From positions 1-64,000 of the forward strand of contig NZ_BLIG01000019.1 in NCBI RefSeq assembly GCF_009811415.1: a stretch of DNA of 64,000 nucleotides. The letters are read 5' to 3'. Within the stretch, counting starts at the first letter, position 1. Each line of letters opens with the position of its first letter. Below are positions 49,461 through 59,256 of the stretch, piece after piece. Position numbers and translations under genes: made by a program. The notes under the pieces were generated by a model. The model did no database searches. It saw only the letters and a list, made by a program, of their open reading frames with translations, and was not told where the DNA came from. This DNA comes from Alteromonas sp. KUL106. Lineage in GTDB: Bacteria > Pseudomonadota > Gammaproteobacteria > Enterobacterales > Alteromonadaceae.

Positions 49461-50545
49461 AGTTAAGTTTATCGAGTTCACCACATCAGCGGGTTAGACG
49501 CGATACCGGTCAAGTTATGCGCATGGTGATTTATGCCATGATCCCCGGGATGATAGCGCAGTCCTTCTTTTTCGGTTGGGGCATGTTAATTCAGTCAGTG
49601 ATTGCTGTCGTGAGTGCACTGGTTATTGAAGGGGTTATTTTATATCTACGAAAACGCCCGATAGAGCGAACACTTACCGACTATAGCGCCGTGCTCACCG
49701 GGCTTTTGATTGCAATAAGTATTCCGCCAACTCTTCCTTGGTGGATGACGGTAACCGGCGTTTTTTTCGCCATCGCCGTCGCTAAACAAGTTTACGGTGG
49801 CCTAGGGTTTAACATTTTTAACCCGGCGATGATTGCTTATGTAGTATTGCTTATTTCTTTTCCTGCGGCCATGAGCCTGTGGTTACCTCCCGCTACGCAC
49901 GCGGGTATCACTCCAACTTTCTTTGATTCTGTATCACTGATATTCACAGGGTTTACGACAAGTGGATACGACGTTACTCAGCTAAAAACCATTGCTGACG
50001 GTGTGACTATGGCCACACCGCTAGACACGTTAAAAACCGACCTAACCCAAGGCGTTACCTACACAGAATCACTGAGTAAGCCCATTTTCGACGGCGGTTT
50101 CTTCGAAGCCGCTGGCGCAGGCTGGGGAATAGTAAGTATTGTGTATCTATTAGGTGGGCTGTATCTGGTGAAAACCCGTGTAATTAGCTGGCACATACCC
50201 GGCGGCATGTTGATAAGCGTGTTGATTTGCGCTTCACTGCTTCATTTAATCAACGCTGACTACTATGCCTCGCCACTCTTTCACTTGTTTAATGGTGCCG
50301 TTATGGTTGGCGCATTTTTTATTGCCACTGATCCCGTATCAGCTTCAACCACCCCAAAAGGGCGTGTCATTTTTGGTGCAGCGATCGGTTTTTGGATCGT
50401 TATCATTCGCACATTTGGTGGTTATCCTGATGCTGTTGCTTTTGCCGTGATCATAATGAACATGGCCGTACCGCTTATCGATTATTACACTCGCCCACGG
50501 GTGTATGGAAAAAATGTAGGCAAAGGTCGAGGTAAGCAGCAATGA
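49457..50545 (+). CDS. rsxD: Rnf/Rsx complex subunit D
   Basis: A 362-residue membrane protein with about ten hydrophobic segments. The segment [13 protein letters not shown] contains the (S/T)-x-A-T site where RnfD/NqrB carry covalent FMN (Thr near 187). [20 protein letters not shown] is a conserved family motif. It works with RsxG in the membrane electron path. ATGA overlap with rsxC and four-base overlap with rsxG indicate translational coupling. Confidence 0.95.
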   Translation: MKLSLSSSPHQRVRRDTGQVMRMVIYAMIPGMIAQSFFFGWGMLIQSVIAVVSALVIEGVILYLRKRPIERTLTDYSAVLTGLLIAISIPPTLPWWMTVTGVFFAIAVAKQVYGGLGFNIFNPAMIAYVVLLISFPAAMSLWLPPATHAGITPTFFDSVSLIFTGFTTSGYDVTQLKTIADGVTMATPLDTLKTDLTQGVTYTESLSKPIFDGGFFEAAGAGWGIVSIVYLLGGLYLVKTRVISWHIPGGMLISVLICASLLHLINADYYASPLFHLFNGAVMVGAFFIATDPVSASTTPKGRVIFGAAIGFWIVIIRTFGGYPDAVAFAVIIMNMAVPLIDYYTRPRVYGKNVGKGRGKQQ

Positions 50546-51321
50546 TGAAAGAAAGCTTAACCAAAAATGGCTTTATGTTAGGTGCATTTGCCGTTGTGAC
50601 TACCGCGCTTATCGCTGCGACATTTTACGGTACGAAAGACAAGATTGAGCAGCAAAAGCAACAAAAATTACTTAGCGTGCTCAATGAGGTCGTACCGAGT
50701 ACATTTCACGACAATGCTCTTTATGCAAATTGCACCCAAGTCACGGCGGATGAATTAGGCGCTAATAAAGCGCACAAAGTATACCGCGCAACGTTGAACG
50801 GTGAACCAAGCGCGCTGGTGCTAGAGGCAACGGCCCCAGACGGGTATAGCGGTGATATCGATCTTGTTGTGGGTGTGAATATCAGTGCGTCTAGCAATTC
50901 AGATTCAACGACCAATGACGAAGTAGGTATGATTGAGGAAGATAAGAGTGTACCTATCAATCATAAAATGACCGTGCTTGGTGTAAGAATTATCGAGCAC
51001 AAAGAAACGCCTGGGTTAGGCGACAAGATTGAGCTTGCCGTGAGCAACTGGATCACCTCGTTTACCGGCAAGTCTTTTTCTAAGGATAACTTGGCGGCAT
51101 GGCAAGTTAAAAAGGATGGTGGGGAGTTTGATCAATTTACTGGCGCAACCATTACACCCCGAGCGGTAGTCGGTGCAGTGCGTAACGCTTTAATGTATGC
51201 ACAAGCCAATCAATCTGCGTTATTTTCTGCCCCAAATACCTGTGAACGCAAAGATGACATAAACACTTCCGAGCCCAAAGATATTGAAAAGGCGCACCCT
51301 CAACACTTAGAGGAGCTTTAA
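50542..51321 (+). CDS. rsxG: Rnf/Rsx complex subunit G (covalent FMN)
   Basis: A 259-residue protein with one N-terminal membrane helix ([20 protein letters not shown]) and a periplasmic FMN-binding domain ending in the flavinylation motif [14 protein letters not shown] (Thr near 191). [10 protein letters not shown] is another conserved segment. The acidic insert [18 protein letters not shown] (about 118-135) is longer than in enteric homologues. ApbE-type flavin transfer is required but no apbE lies in the window. Confidence 0.95.
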   Translation: MMKESLTKNGFMLGAFAVVTTALIAATFYGTKDKIEQQKQQKLLSVLNEVVPSTFHDNALYANCTQVTADELGANKAHKVYRATLNGEPSALVLEATAPDGYSGDIDLVVGVNISASSNSDSTTNDEVGMIEEDKSVPINHKMTVLGVRIIEHKETPGLGDKIELAVSNWITSFTGKSFSKDNLAAWQVKKDGGEFDQFTGATITPRAVVGAVRNALMYAQANQSALFSAPNTCERKDDINTSEPKDIEKAHPQHLEEL

Positions 51322-51323
51322 AC

Positions 51324-52016
51324 GTGACCGATTTTCGCGATTTGTCCCTCCAAGGACTTTGGAAAAATAACCCAGCACTTGTTCAACTTTTAGGCCTTTG
51401 TCCACTGCTGGCTGTTACTGCAACGTTTATCAACGGATTGGGGCTAGGTCTTGCCACCATGCTAGTTCTGATTGGCAGCAACGTTACCGTATCATTAGTA
51501 CGTAACCTCGTCAGAAATGAAATTCGTATCCCCGTTTTCGTAATGATTATTGCTGCGTTTGTAACCATTGTTCAGTTATTAATGAACGCTTTTACCTATG
51601 AACTGTATTTGGCATTGGGCATCTTTATTCCACTCATTGTGACTAATTGCGCCATCATTGGTCGTGCAGAAGCATTCGCTTCTAAAAATGGGCCCCTCGC
51701 CTCTGCTTACGACGGCTTAATGATGGGCCTAGGCTTTACCGCCGTACTGGTCATTTTAGGGGGTATGCGTGAAGTATTGGGTGCAGGTACATTATTTGCC
51801 GGCGCAGACCGTCTATTTGGGCCTATTGCAGAAAACTGGACGATAGCCCTTTTCAATACAGAAAATCCGTTTCTACTGGCCGTTCTACCGCCGGGTGCGT
51901 TTTTAGGAATGGGATTACTCATCGCGATAAAAAATATTATTGACGCAAAACTAGCGGCTCAACAAACCATGCCGAAAGAAAAGGCTACGCGAGTGCGTGT
52001 AACTGCCGAAAGCTAG
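51324..52016 (+). CDS. rsxE: Rnf/Rsx complex subunit E
   Basis: A 230-residue membrane protein homologous to RsxA by topology: [40 protein letters not shown] and a [10 protein letters not shown] loop. The paired Cys motifs (GLCPL, TNCAI) match the half-channel iron site shared with RsxA. It completes the operon; a TTTAA stop/GTG context with rsxG is only two bases apart. Confidence 0.95.
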   Translation: MTDFRDLSLQGLWKNNPALVQLLGLCPLLAVTATFINGLGLGLATMLVLIGSNVTVSLVRNLVRNEIRIPVFVMIIAAFVTIVQLLMNAFTYELYLALGIFIPLIVTNCAIIGRAEAFASKNGPLASAYDGLMMGLGFTAVLVILGGMREVLGAGTLFAGADRLFGPIAENWTIALFNTENPFLLAVLPPGAFLGMGLLIAIKNIIDAKLAAQQTMPKEKATRVRVTAES

Positions 52017-52061
52017 TCTGCCCGTAGAGGGATCACAAGAAAAGAGTAAGAGACTGTTTTA

Positions 52062-52775
52062 ATGTTAGATGTAACTAAATCCATCACAAAACAAGAAAAA
52101 GTCAAAGAAATCATGCGTATTTTGGATGAACTCTATCCAGAGGTCCCTATTTTCTTAGACCATAAAGATCCCTACACATTGCTTATCGCCGTACTGTTAT
52201 CAGCTCAATGTACAGATGAACGGGTCAACCAAATTACCCCTAAGCTCTTTGCTAGGGCTGACAACCCCTATGATATGGTGATGATGAGCATTGAAGAGAT
52301 CCAGGACATTATTCGCCCATGTGGTTTATCGCCAATGAAATCTAAGGGCATCTGGCACCTATCTGACATGATCATCAAACTGCACAACGGTCAAGTGCCT
52401 GCCAACTTTGAGGCATTAGAGGCCATGCCCGCTGTAGGCCACAAAACCGCAGCGGTTGTGATGTCTCAAGGTTTTGGCATTCCTGCATTTCCGGTAGATA
52501 CCCATATCCATCGACTCATGTATCGCTGGGGCCTTTCGAATGGCAAAAGCGTAGAGCAAACCGAGCGAGATGCAAAGCGTCTGTTCCCTAAGGAAAGATG
52601 GAACGATCTTCACCTCCAAATAATACTCTATGGCAGAGAGTACTGCCCTGCCCGCGGATTCGACCTAAATAAATGCATCATCACGCGAGAATTCGGCAGA
52701 AAGAGTTTCATTAATGATGTGCTAAAAGAACAAGAGAAAAAACAAAAACTGGCCCTTAAGAAAAGGCGTACTTAG
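52062..52775 (+). CDS. nth: Endonuclease III homologue lacking the usual iron-sulphur loop
   Basis: A 237-residue DNA glycosylase of the HhH-GPD family: LLIAVLLSAQCTDERVNQIT, the helix-hairpin-helix AMPAVGHKTAAVVMSQ with catalytic Lys (about 130), and PVDTHIHRLMYRWGLS with catalytic Asp (about 147). The normal C-terminal C-x6-C-x2-C-x5-C cluster is missing: only CPARGFDLNKC (C-x9-C) remains, followed by a basic tail. The rsxE-nth order is conserved in enterics, so this is the positional nth. Activity on oxidised pyrimidines is expected but the cluster loss is notable. Confidence 0.88.
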   Translation: MLDVTKSITKQEKVKEIMRILDELYPEVPIFLDHKDPYTLLIAVLLSAQCTDERVNQITPKLFARADNPYDMVMMSIEEIQDIIRPCGLSPMKSKGIWHLSDMIIKLHNGQVPANFEALEAMPAVGHKTAAVVMSQGFGIPAFPVDTHIHRLMYRWGLSNGKSVEQTERDAKRLFPKERWNDLHLQIILYGREYCPARGFDLNKCIITREFGRKSFINDVLKEQEKKQKLALKKRRT

Positions 52776-52979
52776 ACGCTTTTTAAAGTGGAGTCTATCG
52801 ACTCCTTTGCTGTCTCACTCTCTCGCATAAACACGTGTGGCACAATGTCTTTGCGATTAATGCACGACTTATGCTCGTGGTTTGCCTCGTAAGCCTCTAT
52901 CAAATTGGCTATGATGTTTACACTATCTTTGTGCCCGGGCACATTAAATAAAAATACAAAAATAAACCACGGAGAACAC

Positions 52980-54395
52980 ATGTCTCGATTAAATACTTTC
53001 GCTAAAAACTTAGCGTTGGGTGCATTAGTCAGTGCTTGCAGCTTTGGCGTTTTCGCTGAAACGACGCCTATTACCCCACAACAAAAGAAAAACGCAGAAG
53101 CATTAATTCAAAAAGCACTGGAAAGTGACTTAGGCTACCGCATTGTAGAATCACTTACTACAGAGATAGGCCCACGCCTAGGCGGCTCTGAAGCTGAAAA
53201 ACGCGCTAGAGATTGGGGTGTTTTGGTTGGTAAACGACTAGGGTTTGATAAAGTCAGTGTAGAAGAATTTACTATGCCGTTTTGGGATAGAGGCCATTTA
53301 CATATTTCACTCACCTCGCCTTATGCACAGCCGCTTTATGGAACTGCACTTGGCGGTGCAGCCCCTTCAGAAAGCGAAATAAATGCAGACGTGGTGTATT
53401 TTAGAGATATCCATGCCTTAACAGCCGTTGAAGACGGAACGCTAAAAGGCAAAATTGCGTTTGTGGATGGCGACGCGATGGTAAAAAGTCAAACAGGTGC
53501 AGGATATGGGCAGGCAAATCAACGCCGACGTATAGGCTGGCAACATGCTCAGCGCGGCGGTGCAGAAGCCTTGGTGGTGCGTTCAGTAGGTTCTGATTCA
53601 CACCGCTTTCCACACTCAGGAATGATGAGCTCAGACGGCGAAAACTGGGCGGATATTCCGGTGATAGCAATTTCAAATCCAGATGCCGACCACTTGCGAC
53701 GCCTACACAATCTGGGTAAGCCACTTTCACTTTCACTTCACTCTGAATCAAAGTGGAAAGGCGAAGTAAGCAGCGGGAATGTAATTTTAGATTTAGTGGG
53801 CAGCGAAAAGCCTGAAGAAATTGTGCTTATTGGTGGTCACCTAGACAGCTGGGATCTCGGCACAGGCGCGGTTGATGACGGTGCAGGCATCGCAATTACC
53901 ACTGCTGCAGCAGCGCTAATTGCTTCTCTCCCCGAACGCCCTAAGCGCACTATTCGTGTCGTAATGTTCGGCGCAGAAGAGGTCGGCTTATTGGGCGCAT
54001 TTGCTTATGCAAAACAGCATGAGAACAACCTTGATAATCACGTACTGGCAACGGAGTCAGATTTTGGTGCTCAAACTATTTGGCAACTGGTGTCTAACGT
54101 TAATACCGAAGCAACGGTGCTAGTTGATGAAATCGCAAAGATTTTATCTCCACTAGGTATTATTCGTGGCGGTTCAGACATCGCTGGCGGCGGCCCGGAT
54201 ATTATTCCACTTGCAGCGAAAGGCGTGCCTACAATTAGGCTGAACCAGAATGGTAGAGATTATTTCGATCTTCACCACACGCCAGACGACACGCTAGATA
54301 AAATCAATCCCGATGAGCTTGCGCAAAACATCGCGGCTTATGCGGCGAGCATATACTTGCTTGCAGATTCAGAGATAGATTTGAAGGCAAAATAA
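52980..54395 (+). CDS. Secreted M28-family metallopeptidase
   Basis: A 471-residue protein with a signal peptide (MSRLNTFAKNLALGALVSAC...VFA-ET cleavage around 25). A PA-like insert precedes the zinc peptidase domain: IGGHLDSWDLGTGAVDDGAG (His and bridging Asp), FGAEEVGLLGA (catalytic Glu-Glu), ATESDFGAQ (Asp) and DLHHTPDDTLDKI (His). These fit a two-zinc aminopeptidase or plasma-glutamate-carboxypeptidase-like enzyme acting on peptides in the periplasm or outside. ATG 52980 follows GGAG; a longer frame from 52905 lacks a signal context. Confidence 0.9.
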   Translation: MSRLNTFAKNLALGALVSACSFGVFAETTPITPQQKKNAEALIQKALESDLGYRIVESLTTEIGPRLGGSEAEKRARDWGVLVGKRLGFDKVSVEEFTMPFWDRGHLHISLTSPYAQPLYGTALGGAAPSESEINADVVYFRDIHALTAVEDGTLKGKIAFVDGDAMVKSQTGAGYGQANQRRRIGWQHAQRGGAEALVVRSVGSDSHRFPHSGMMSSDGENWADIPVIAISNPDADHLRRLHNLGKPLSLSLHSESKWKGEVSSGNVILDLVGSEKPEEIVLIGGHLDSWDLGTGAVDDGAGIAITTAAAALIASLPERPKRTIRVVMFGAEEVGLLGAFAYAKQHENNLDNHVLATESDFGAQTIWQLVSNVNTEATVLVDEIAKILSPLGIIRGGSDIAGGGPDIIPLAAKGVPTIRLNQNGRDYFDLHHTPDDTLDKINPDELAQNIAAYAASIYLLADSEIDLKAK

Positions 54396-54585
54396 TTGCC
54401 TCAAAACGTCCGTCGTTTCAAACAGACGATGCGCTTTTAGGTCAGCATGCACAATAGGTATGCTGGCCTTTGTCTTTGACTAAATACCACTCAAAAATGG
54501 TCTTATGTAGTTCACATGACGAGTGTCAATATTGATAACGTTAAAACCAGAAAATACAGAGCTAGGTTTGGCTTTGTTTATATGG
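54396..54585. other. Intergenic stretch after the M28 gene
   Basis: No gene seen. Contains a CAGCAT/ATGCTG hairpin (54443-54465) followed by GCCTTTGTCTTT, a probable terminator of the peptidase gene. Confidence 0.5.
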
Positions 54586-54765
54586 TTATGAAGCTTTTAC
54601 TAACTCAGCAACAAATCGTCTGACTTCTTGACGTGAAGTAAGAACAACGTGGCGGTACGTGTTTGCTTCTTTAAAAGCGACCGTTGTTTTATTAGTAGAG
54701 ATATTTGAGATTAACGCGGTAGACGTGGCGTTATGGCATGTAGAAATAGAATGTTGGATTTGCAT
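54586..54765 (-). CDS. Hypothetical small protein (59 residues)
   Basis: An open frame from ATG 54765 behind AAGAAGTACCT: MQIQHSISTCHNATSTALIS, Ser/Thr/Asn-rich first half, then ANTYRHVVLTSRQEVRRFVA and a helical end. Lies downstream of the cold-shock gene on the same strand, beyond its terminator. No family recognised; coding status moderately supported by start context and amino-acid pattern. Confidence 0.45.
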   Translation of the reverse strand: MQIQHSISTCHNATSTALISNISTNKTTVAFKEANTYRHVVLTSRQEVRRFVAELVKAS

Positions 54766-54830
54766 ATTAGGTACTTCTTTATAGATATTGTTTGTTTTGA
54801 ATTCCTCGCAGGTTGGGTTAAGAAATTTTA

Positions 54831-54877
54831 AAACGAAAAGTAGGCTCTTTAGCCCTCGCTGTGCGAGTTAAAGAGCC
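54831..54877 (-). terminator. Intrinsic terminator of the cold-shock gene
   Basis: GGCTCTTTA (54843-54851) pairs with TAAAGAGCC (54869-54877), with an inner CTCG/CGAG stem. On the minus strand TACTTTTCGTTTT follows. Confidence 0.75.
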
Positions 54878-54903
54878 CGATTTACTAGATAAACGTTATG
54901 AGC

Positions 54904-55116
54904 TTATCGAACTACTACGTTAGCAGCTTGTGGACCTTTTTGGCCTTGTTCAACTTCAAAGCTAACTTCTTGGCCTTCAGCAAGAGTTTTGAAACCGTCA
55001 GAAGTGATTGAGCGGAAGTGTACGAATACGTCTTTGCCGCCAGCTTCAGGTGTTAGGAAACCGAAACCTTTTTCTTCGTTGAACCATTTAACTGTGCCGT
55101 TTACTGAATTAGACAT
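54904..55116 (-). CDS. Cold-shock protein (CspA family)
   Basis: A 70-residue OB-fold protein: [19 protein letters not shown] contains RNP1 (KGFGFL) and DVFVHFRSI contains RNP2. The usual length and the [20 protein letters not shown] strand pair are present. It binds single-stranded RNA/DNA and melts RNA structure. The AT-rich region upstream (55117 onward, with a GGTGA/TCACC hairpin at about 55151-55163) resembles the long 5' leader of csp genes. CspA versus CspE-type paralogue cannot be decided. Confidence 0.93.
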   Translation of the reverse strand: MSNSVNGTVKWFNEEKGFGFLTPEAGGKDVFVHFRSITSDGFKTLAEGQEVSFEVEQGQKGPQAANVVVR

Positions 55117-55589
55117 AATAAAAACCTTTTTTTAAAAAATTGATGTAGTGGTGAAAATCACCGATAGCAATAGACATAACCAAGCTAGTAAAGCAGTTGT
55201 ATATCTAAATAGAACTTCAATTTGAAGGAATAAAGAAAGGTACAGCGCAGTATTAGGTAAAGCATATAACATATCTAGAGCGAGACAGAAGGTACAGGTA
55301 AAACTCATCGATGTCCAATCATTTCGCGTTTATTTTTTAGTCGCCTCACTCCAACTACTACTAAATGATTTTTATAAAAAATTGTAATACTGTCTTAAAG
55401 CGTTAACATTCTTCCATTAAAGTCACGGTGCGATGTTTTTCACGCTCTCTTCTTTGCCCAAACAACACGATGAACCATAGGTTGCTGCAAGGTGTTTTCG
55501 TTTGAATTGAGCGACGTCCAATACGCACACACCATACAAGTAGGCCGTTAGTCAGTGCTCTCACTCTTTCGGCAACATAGGAGTTTGTT
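55117..55589. other. Leader and intergenic region between csp and gloA
   Basis: About 470 bp with no credible gene. The csp-proximal 150 bp is AT-rich and probably a long transcribed leader. No confident promoter was picked for gloA; its ribosome site is AGGAGTTTGTT just before 55590. Confidence 0.5.
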
Positions 55590-55997
55590 ATGCGAATGCT
55601 TCACACTATGCTTCGAGTTGAAAATTTAGAATCATCTCTTCATTTTTACACCTCGCTTATGGGTATGCGTCTTCTTCGTCAGTCTGAGAATAAAGAGTAC
55701 GAATATACCCTAGCCTTCGTTGGTTATGGCGATGAGTCTGATAGTACAGTCCTAGAGCTTACTTACAATTGGGGCGAAAACACCTACGAAAAAGGCAATG
55801 CCTATGGGCATATCGCCATTGAGGTTGATGATATTTATCGTTTTTGTGAAAACTTAGCGGCAAACGGTGCTGACGTTTACAGAGAGCCCGGTCCGGTAAA
55901 AGGAGGCGCTACAGTGATTGCATTCGTTCGCGACCCTGATGGCTACGCGATTGAACTCATTCAAAACAAAGCTATTCCTCTTCAGCCCTCAACTTAG
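55590..55997 (+). CDS. gloA: Lactoylglutathione lyase (glyoxalase I)
   Basis: A 135-residue enzyme of the VOC fold: [20 protein letters not shown] (metal His5), [10 protein letters not shown] (Glu56), GHIAIEVDD (His74) and [13 protein letters not shown] (Glu122), the full metal-ligand set. It converts the methylglyoxal-glutathione hemithioacetal into S-lactoylglutathione. Length matches the nickel-type bacterial GloA. Stands alone. Confidence 0.95.
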   Translation: MRMLHTMLRVENLESSLHFYTSLMGMRLLRQSENKEYEYTLAFVGYGDESDSTVLELTYNWGENTYEKGNAYGHIAIEVDDIYRFCENLAANGADVYREPGPVKGGATVIAFVRDPDGYAIELIQNKAIPLQPST

Positions 55998-56057
55998 TTC
56001 ACAAGTTGAAAGCCTGATAGTAAACAGGCTATTTAAAGAAAATGATAAAGGCAGGTA

Positions 56058-57173
56058 ATGATAACCACATGGAGTGAAGCAATTATGCAATGTAAAGAGG
56101 TCGTCTCGACATACAGTATGAAGAGTAAAATCTCGCGAAGAGGCCTATTACCTGTTTTGCTGTTTGCGTGTTTGAGTGCTTTTATATCAAGTCGCCCCTT
56201 TGCAGCGATTAATGAAATTAATACCCCAAAATCCTTCACTGTCATTGCACATCGTGGCGCATCTGGCTACTTACCAGAGCATACGCTTGAAGCGGCAACG
56301 CTTGCGTTTTCTCTCCGGCCGGACTTTATTGAACAAGACGTGGTTATAACCAAAGACGACATACCGGTGGTTTTACATGATATCCACTTGGAAACCGTTA
56401 CGGATGTTGAAGAAGTCTTTCCTACACGGCACCGGACTGATGGCAGATACTATGCGCGAGACTTTACGCTTGCAGAGTTAAGAACGTTGCGGGTTCATGA
56501 ACGAACAAACAGCGATGGAACGCCAGTATTTAAAGATCGTTATCAAGGTCAGCATGCTAATTTTAAGATTGCTACTTTAGCTGAGCATTTTGAGCTTATC
56601 AGTGAACTTAACCGTCAGTTCGGCACTTCTGTAGGTGTTTATCCTGAAGTTAAATCTCCAGCCTTTCACAGCAAGGAAGGCGTCGATGCAAGTAAAAGTG
56701 TGATCTATGCCCTCAATACGTATGGCTTCGGCGAGAAGAACAGCAACAGCTATATTCAATGCTTTGATTTCAAAGAAGTGAAGCGTATTCGGGAAACGTT
56801 GGGCTATGAAGGCAAGATTGTCATGCTCATAGGCGAGAACAGCTGGGGTGAAAGTGATACTAATTATGACTGGATCCGCACTGAGGATGGCATGAGAGAG
56901 GTGGCCACTTATGCTGATGGTATTGGGCCTTGGTTAGGACACATTTTCAATAGCGAAGCAATGGCCCAAGGGAAAATAGAGGCGGCAGCATGGCTTGACT
57001 TCGCCCACAGTCACAAACTGACCATTCACCCTTATACGTACCGAGAAGATGCCCTACCAAAAGGCATGACTGGTGAACAAGTGTTAGAAGCCCTAGACAA
57101 CGTGGCGGATGTTGACGGCGTTTTTACTGATCACTTGGTGCCTGTATTGTCATGGCGCGCCTATAAGCCATAG
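56058..57173 (+). CDS. glpQ: Periplasmic glycerophosphodiester phosphodiesterase
   Basis: A GDPD-family TIM barrel: VIAHRGASGYLPEHTLEAAT (catalytic His-Arg, Glu), FIEQDVVITKDDIPVVLHDI (Glu, Asp, His), GVYPEVKSPAFH (Glu/Lys), and the end VDGVFTDHLV. It hydrolyses deacylated phospholipids to glycerol-3-phosphate. The signal sequence is MKSKISRRGLLPVLLFACLS (twin-arginine-like SRRGLL), so the true start may be ATG 56118; ATG 56058 has the better ribosome site and would give 371 residues. Confidence 0.92.
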   Translation: MITTWSEAIMQCKEVVSTYSMKSKISRRGLLPVLLFACLSAFISSRPFAAINEINTPKSFTVIAHRGASGYLPEHTLEAATLAFSLRPDFIEQDVVITKDDIPVVLHDIHLETVTDVEEVFPTRHRTDGRYYARDFTLAELRTLRVHERTNSDGTPVFKDRYQGQHANFKIATLAEHFELISELNRQFGTSVGVYPEVKSPAFHSKEGVDASKSVIYALNTYGFGEKNSNSYIQCFDFKEVKRIRETLGYEGKIVMLIGENSWGESDTNYDWIRTEDGMREVATYADGIGPWLGHIFNSEAMAQGKIEAAAWLDFAHSHKLTIHPYTYREDALPKGMTGEQVLEALDNVADVDGVFTDHLVPVLSWRAYKP

Positions 57174-57236
57174 AGACAAGGGCATAAATGCGCTTCTTAT
57201 CCTGCTATTAGTGAATCTAAAATAAGCAAACCGTCT

Positions 57237-58109
57237 CTAAGATTTAGACAGTCGCACCACTACCCGCCGGTTTTGAGCACGGCTTTCTCGCGTATCGTTT
57301 GGCGCGACATGACGTTTTTCACCATGACCGGTTAGCTTAATTCTATCTTCAGGCACACCCAAGGTCGTTAGGTAGCTTTTGACTTCACTCGCTCTTCGTA
57401 TCGATAGCTGCTCGTTGTTCCAACGGCCTCCGTAGCTGTCGGTATAGCCATCTAAGAGTACCAGTTCTAACTCGCTGTCTTCTTTCAAATACTCACCAAT
57501 CATAGTGAGACGTTTTTGTGAGTATTTAGTCAGTTCTGTGCTGTTATTTTGATAAGACAACACGGTGTAAGCGATATCGTCAAAATTAAAAGGAAGTAAG
57601 TTAGATACACACTTAACGAATTCACGGTACACGCCAGAAAAGTTGCTTGCGTTTAACGCGACGCTTACCTGATCGTATTTGTTGTACCAGTCTTGATAGT
57701 AGATAGTGGGCCAAAAACCCTTTTCAAGTTCCGATAGCATTGTCCAAGCTGCGTCTTGAGGGAGGTCACCGTTATATTGCTTACGGATAGACATATCTGC
57801 GATAGGCTTAGGTGCTACGCCTGGCATCCATTTAGGTGGCACAGAATAAACCGCTGCCATATCAAATTTACTGGGCAATAAATGCATGTCCAGTTCAAAT
57901 TCCATATTCAGCTGTTTTGACGCGCTGCTTGTGAACATGGCTTCGCCATACCCTGGTAATTCGTGATTAAGGGTGCACTGAAGGCGCGTATCGGTTCCGA
58001 TTCGCCAATTAGAACTCTCTATGGTCGCAGAATATTGCCGCATAGCTGCATGGGAAGAGAGTGATCCTACAATCCCCATCAACGCGATAAATTTTAATTT
58101 CGACACCAT
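57237..58109 (-). CDS. motY: Sodium-type flagellar protein MotY
   Basis: A 290-residue secreted protein with signal peptide (MVSKLKFIALMGIVGSLSSH-A). The N-terminal MotY-specific domain (RQYSATIESSNWRIGTDTRL onward to about 155) is followed by an OmpA/MotB-like peptidoglycan-binding domain: LVLLDGYTDSYGGRWNNEQL, SIRRASEVKSYLTTLGVP, GHGEKRHVAPNDT and RAQNRRVVVRLS. In Vibrio and relatives MotY forms the T-ring anchoring PomAB stators. No other flagellar genes are nearby, which is usual for motY. Confidence 0.9.
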   Translation of the reverse strand: MVSKLKFIALMGIVGSLSSHAAMRQYSATIESSNWRIGTDTRLQCTLNHELPGYGEAMFTSSASKQLNMEFELDMHLLPSKFDMAAVYSVPPKWMPGVAPKPIADMSIRKQYNGDLPQDAAWTMLSELEKGFWPTIYYQDWYNKYDQVSVALNASNFSGVYREFVKCVSNLLPFNFDDIAYTVLSYQNNSTELTKYSQKRLTMIGEYLKEDSELELVLLDGYTDSYGGRWNNEQLSIRRASEVKSYLTTLGVPEDRIKLTGHGEKRHVAPNDTRESRAQNRRVVVRLSKS

Positions 58110-58497
58110 TTCGACACCATAACGAAAATCAAACTAACCAAGGTGCAGGTTGTGTTTATCATCAACCCACCTTTTTGCAAACCTGCCTATGCGTGTAAGC
58201 CATTAAGCACAACCCCGCACAATGTGCGTGTTCTATAACTAACGCCAAAACGTAACGCGGCGGCGTGCATTACTACCTTTAATGTAGTTATCGTCCAAAG
58301 TGTAGAAAAGTTTAGCCTCTAATACCATCCACTTTTGTGGTTTTTGTAACTCATTGACACTTCGAGTGACAGTATTCAAATTGAAACTAGTAACTAAGTA
58401 GCATCCTTGCGATAATTCGTCACTCACGTACATTTCGTATGTTGGTGTGCACGTACGCCACCAGCCAGTTTTCCCAATCTAATCTACAAGAGTGTTT
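58110..58497. other. Intergenic region between motY and rnt
   Basis: About 390 bp. A leftward 64-codon frame (58239-58433) has no supporting features. No confident promoters or hairpins were identified. Confidence 0.5.
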
Positions 58498-59133
58498 ATG
58501 TCTGCTAACCCGTCTCTTTTATCTCAGCGCTTTAGAGGTTATTTCCCCGTCGTTATTGACGTTGAAACAGCCGGATTTAATGCAGGTACCGACGCCATGT
58601 TAGAGCTAGCCGCGGTAACGGTAAAAATGGACGAAAACGGTATTTTGCATCCGGATCAAACATTTCATTATCATATCGAACCTTTCGAAGGCGCTAACTT
58701 AGAGCCTGCAGCGCTAGAGTTTAATGGTATCGATCCTAACTGTGCTTTACGCGGTGCTATCAATGAGAGCGACGCAATGAAAGATCTCTGCAAAGGTATT
58801 CGCAAAGCACAGAAAAATGCAGATTGTCAGCGCTCAGTCATTGTGGCGCATAACGCGACTTTCGACCAAAGCTTCGTCAACGCGGCAATAGAACGCTGTA
58901 ATATTAAGCGCACGCCTTTTCACCCTTTCGTTTCATTTGATACGACAAGCCTCGCTGGATTGGCATTAGGGCAAACTGTTTTAGTAAAAGCCTGCCGAGC
59001 AGCGGGTATTGAATTTGACCAGAGTGAAGCGCATAGCGCGCTGTATGACGCGCGAAAAACTACTGAGTTATTTTGCTATATGGTGAATCGATATAAAGCG
59101 TTGGGCGGCTGGCCGATTGAGAGTGGGCAATAA
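58498..59133 (+). CDS. rnt: Ribonuclease T
   Basis: A 211-residue DEDDh exonuclease: [15 protein letters not shown] (Exo I: Asp, Glu), [11 protein letters not shown] (Exo II: Asp), and [17 protein letters not shown] (Exo III: His, Asp). [16 protein letters not shown] is the family start. RNase T trims tRNA CCA ends and mature stable-RNA 3' ends. ATG 58498 is preferred to GTG 58492. Confidence 0.95.
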   Translation: MSANPSLLSQRFRGYFPVVIDVETAGFNAGTDAMLELAAVTVKMDENGILHPDQTFHYHIEPFEGANLEPAALEFNGIDPNCALRGAINESDAMKDLCKGIRKAQKNADCQRSVIVAHNATFDQSFVNAAIERCNIKRTPFHPFVSFDTTSLAGLALGQTVLVKACRAAGIEFDQSEAHSALYDARKTTELFCYMVNRYKALGGWPIESGQ

Positions 59134-59205
59134 TCCCCAAGGTAGATATAGATATTGGTATAAGTATTTACGTTACGCCAGCTTTTTGAAAATGCATCGG
59201 ACAAA

Positions 59206-59233
59206 CAAAAACAGCGCCATCTGGCGCTGTTTT
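59206..59233. terminator. Bidirectional terminator between rnt and peroxiredoxin genes
   Basis: CAGCGCC (59212-59218) and GGCGCTG (59223-59229) form a strong stem, with A-run on one side and T-run on the other, so it works for both convergent genes. Confidence 0.85.
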
Positions 59234-59256
59234 GCGTTCAACCTTACAAAGCGGAC

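Noticed and set aside
52772..52981. Leftward 69-codon frame between nth and the M28 gene
   Set aside because: Overlaps the nth stop and the M28 ribosome site; no supporting features.
58239..58433. Leftward 64-codon frame before rnt
   Set aside because: No ribosome site or recognisable pattern; left as intergenic.
58967..58982. Host copy of the late element (TTAGGGCAAACTG within rnt)
   Set aside because: Only the TTAGGGCAAA half matches and it lies inside a coding sequence; not counted as a fifth copy.
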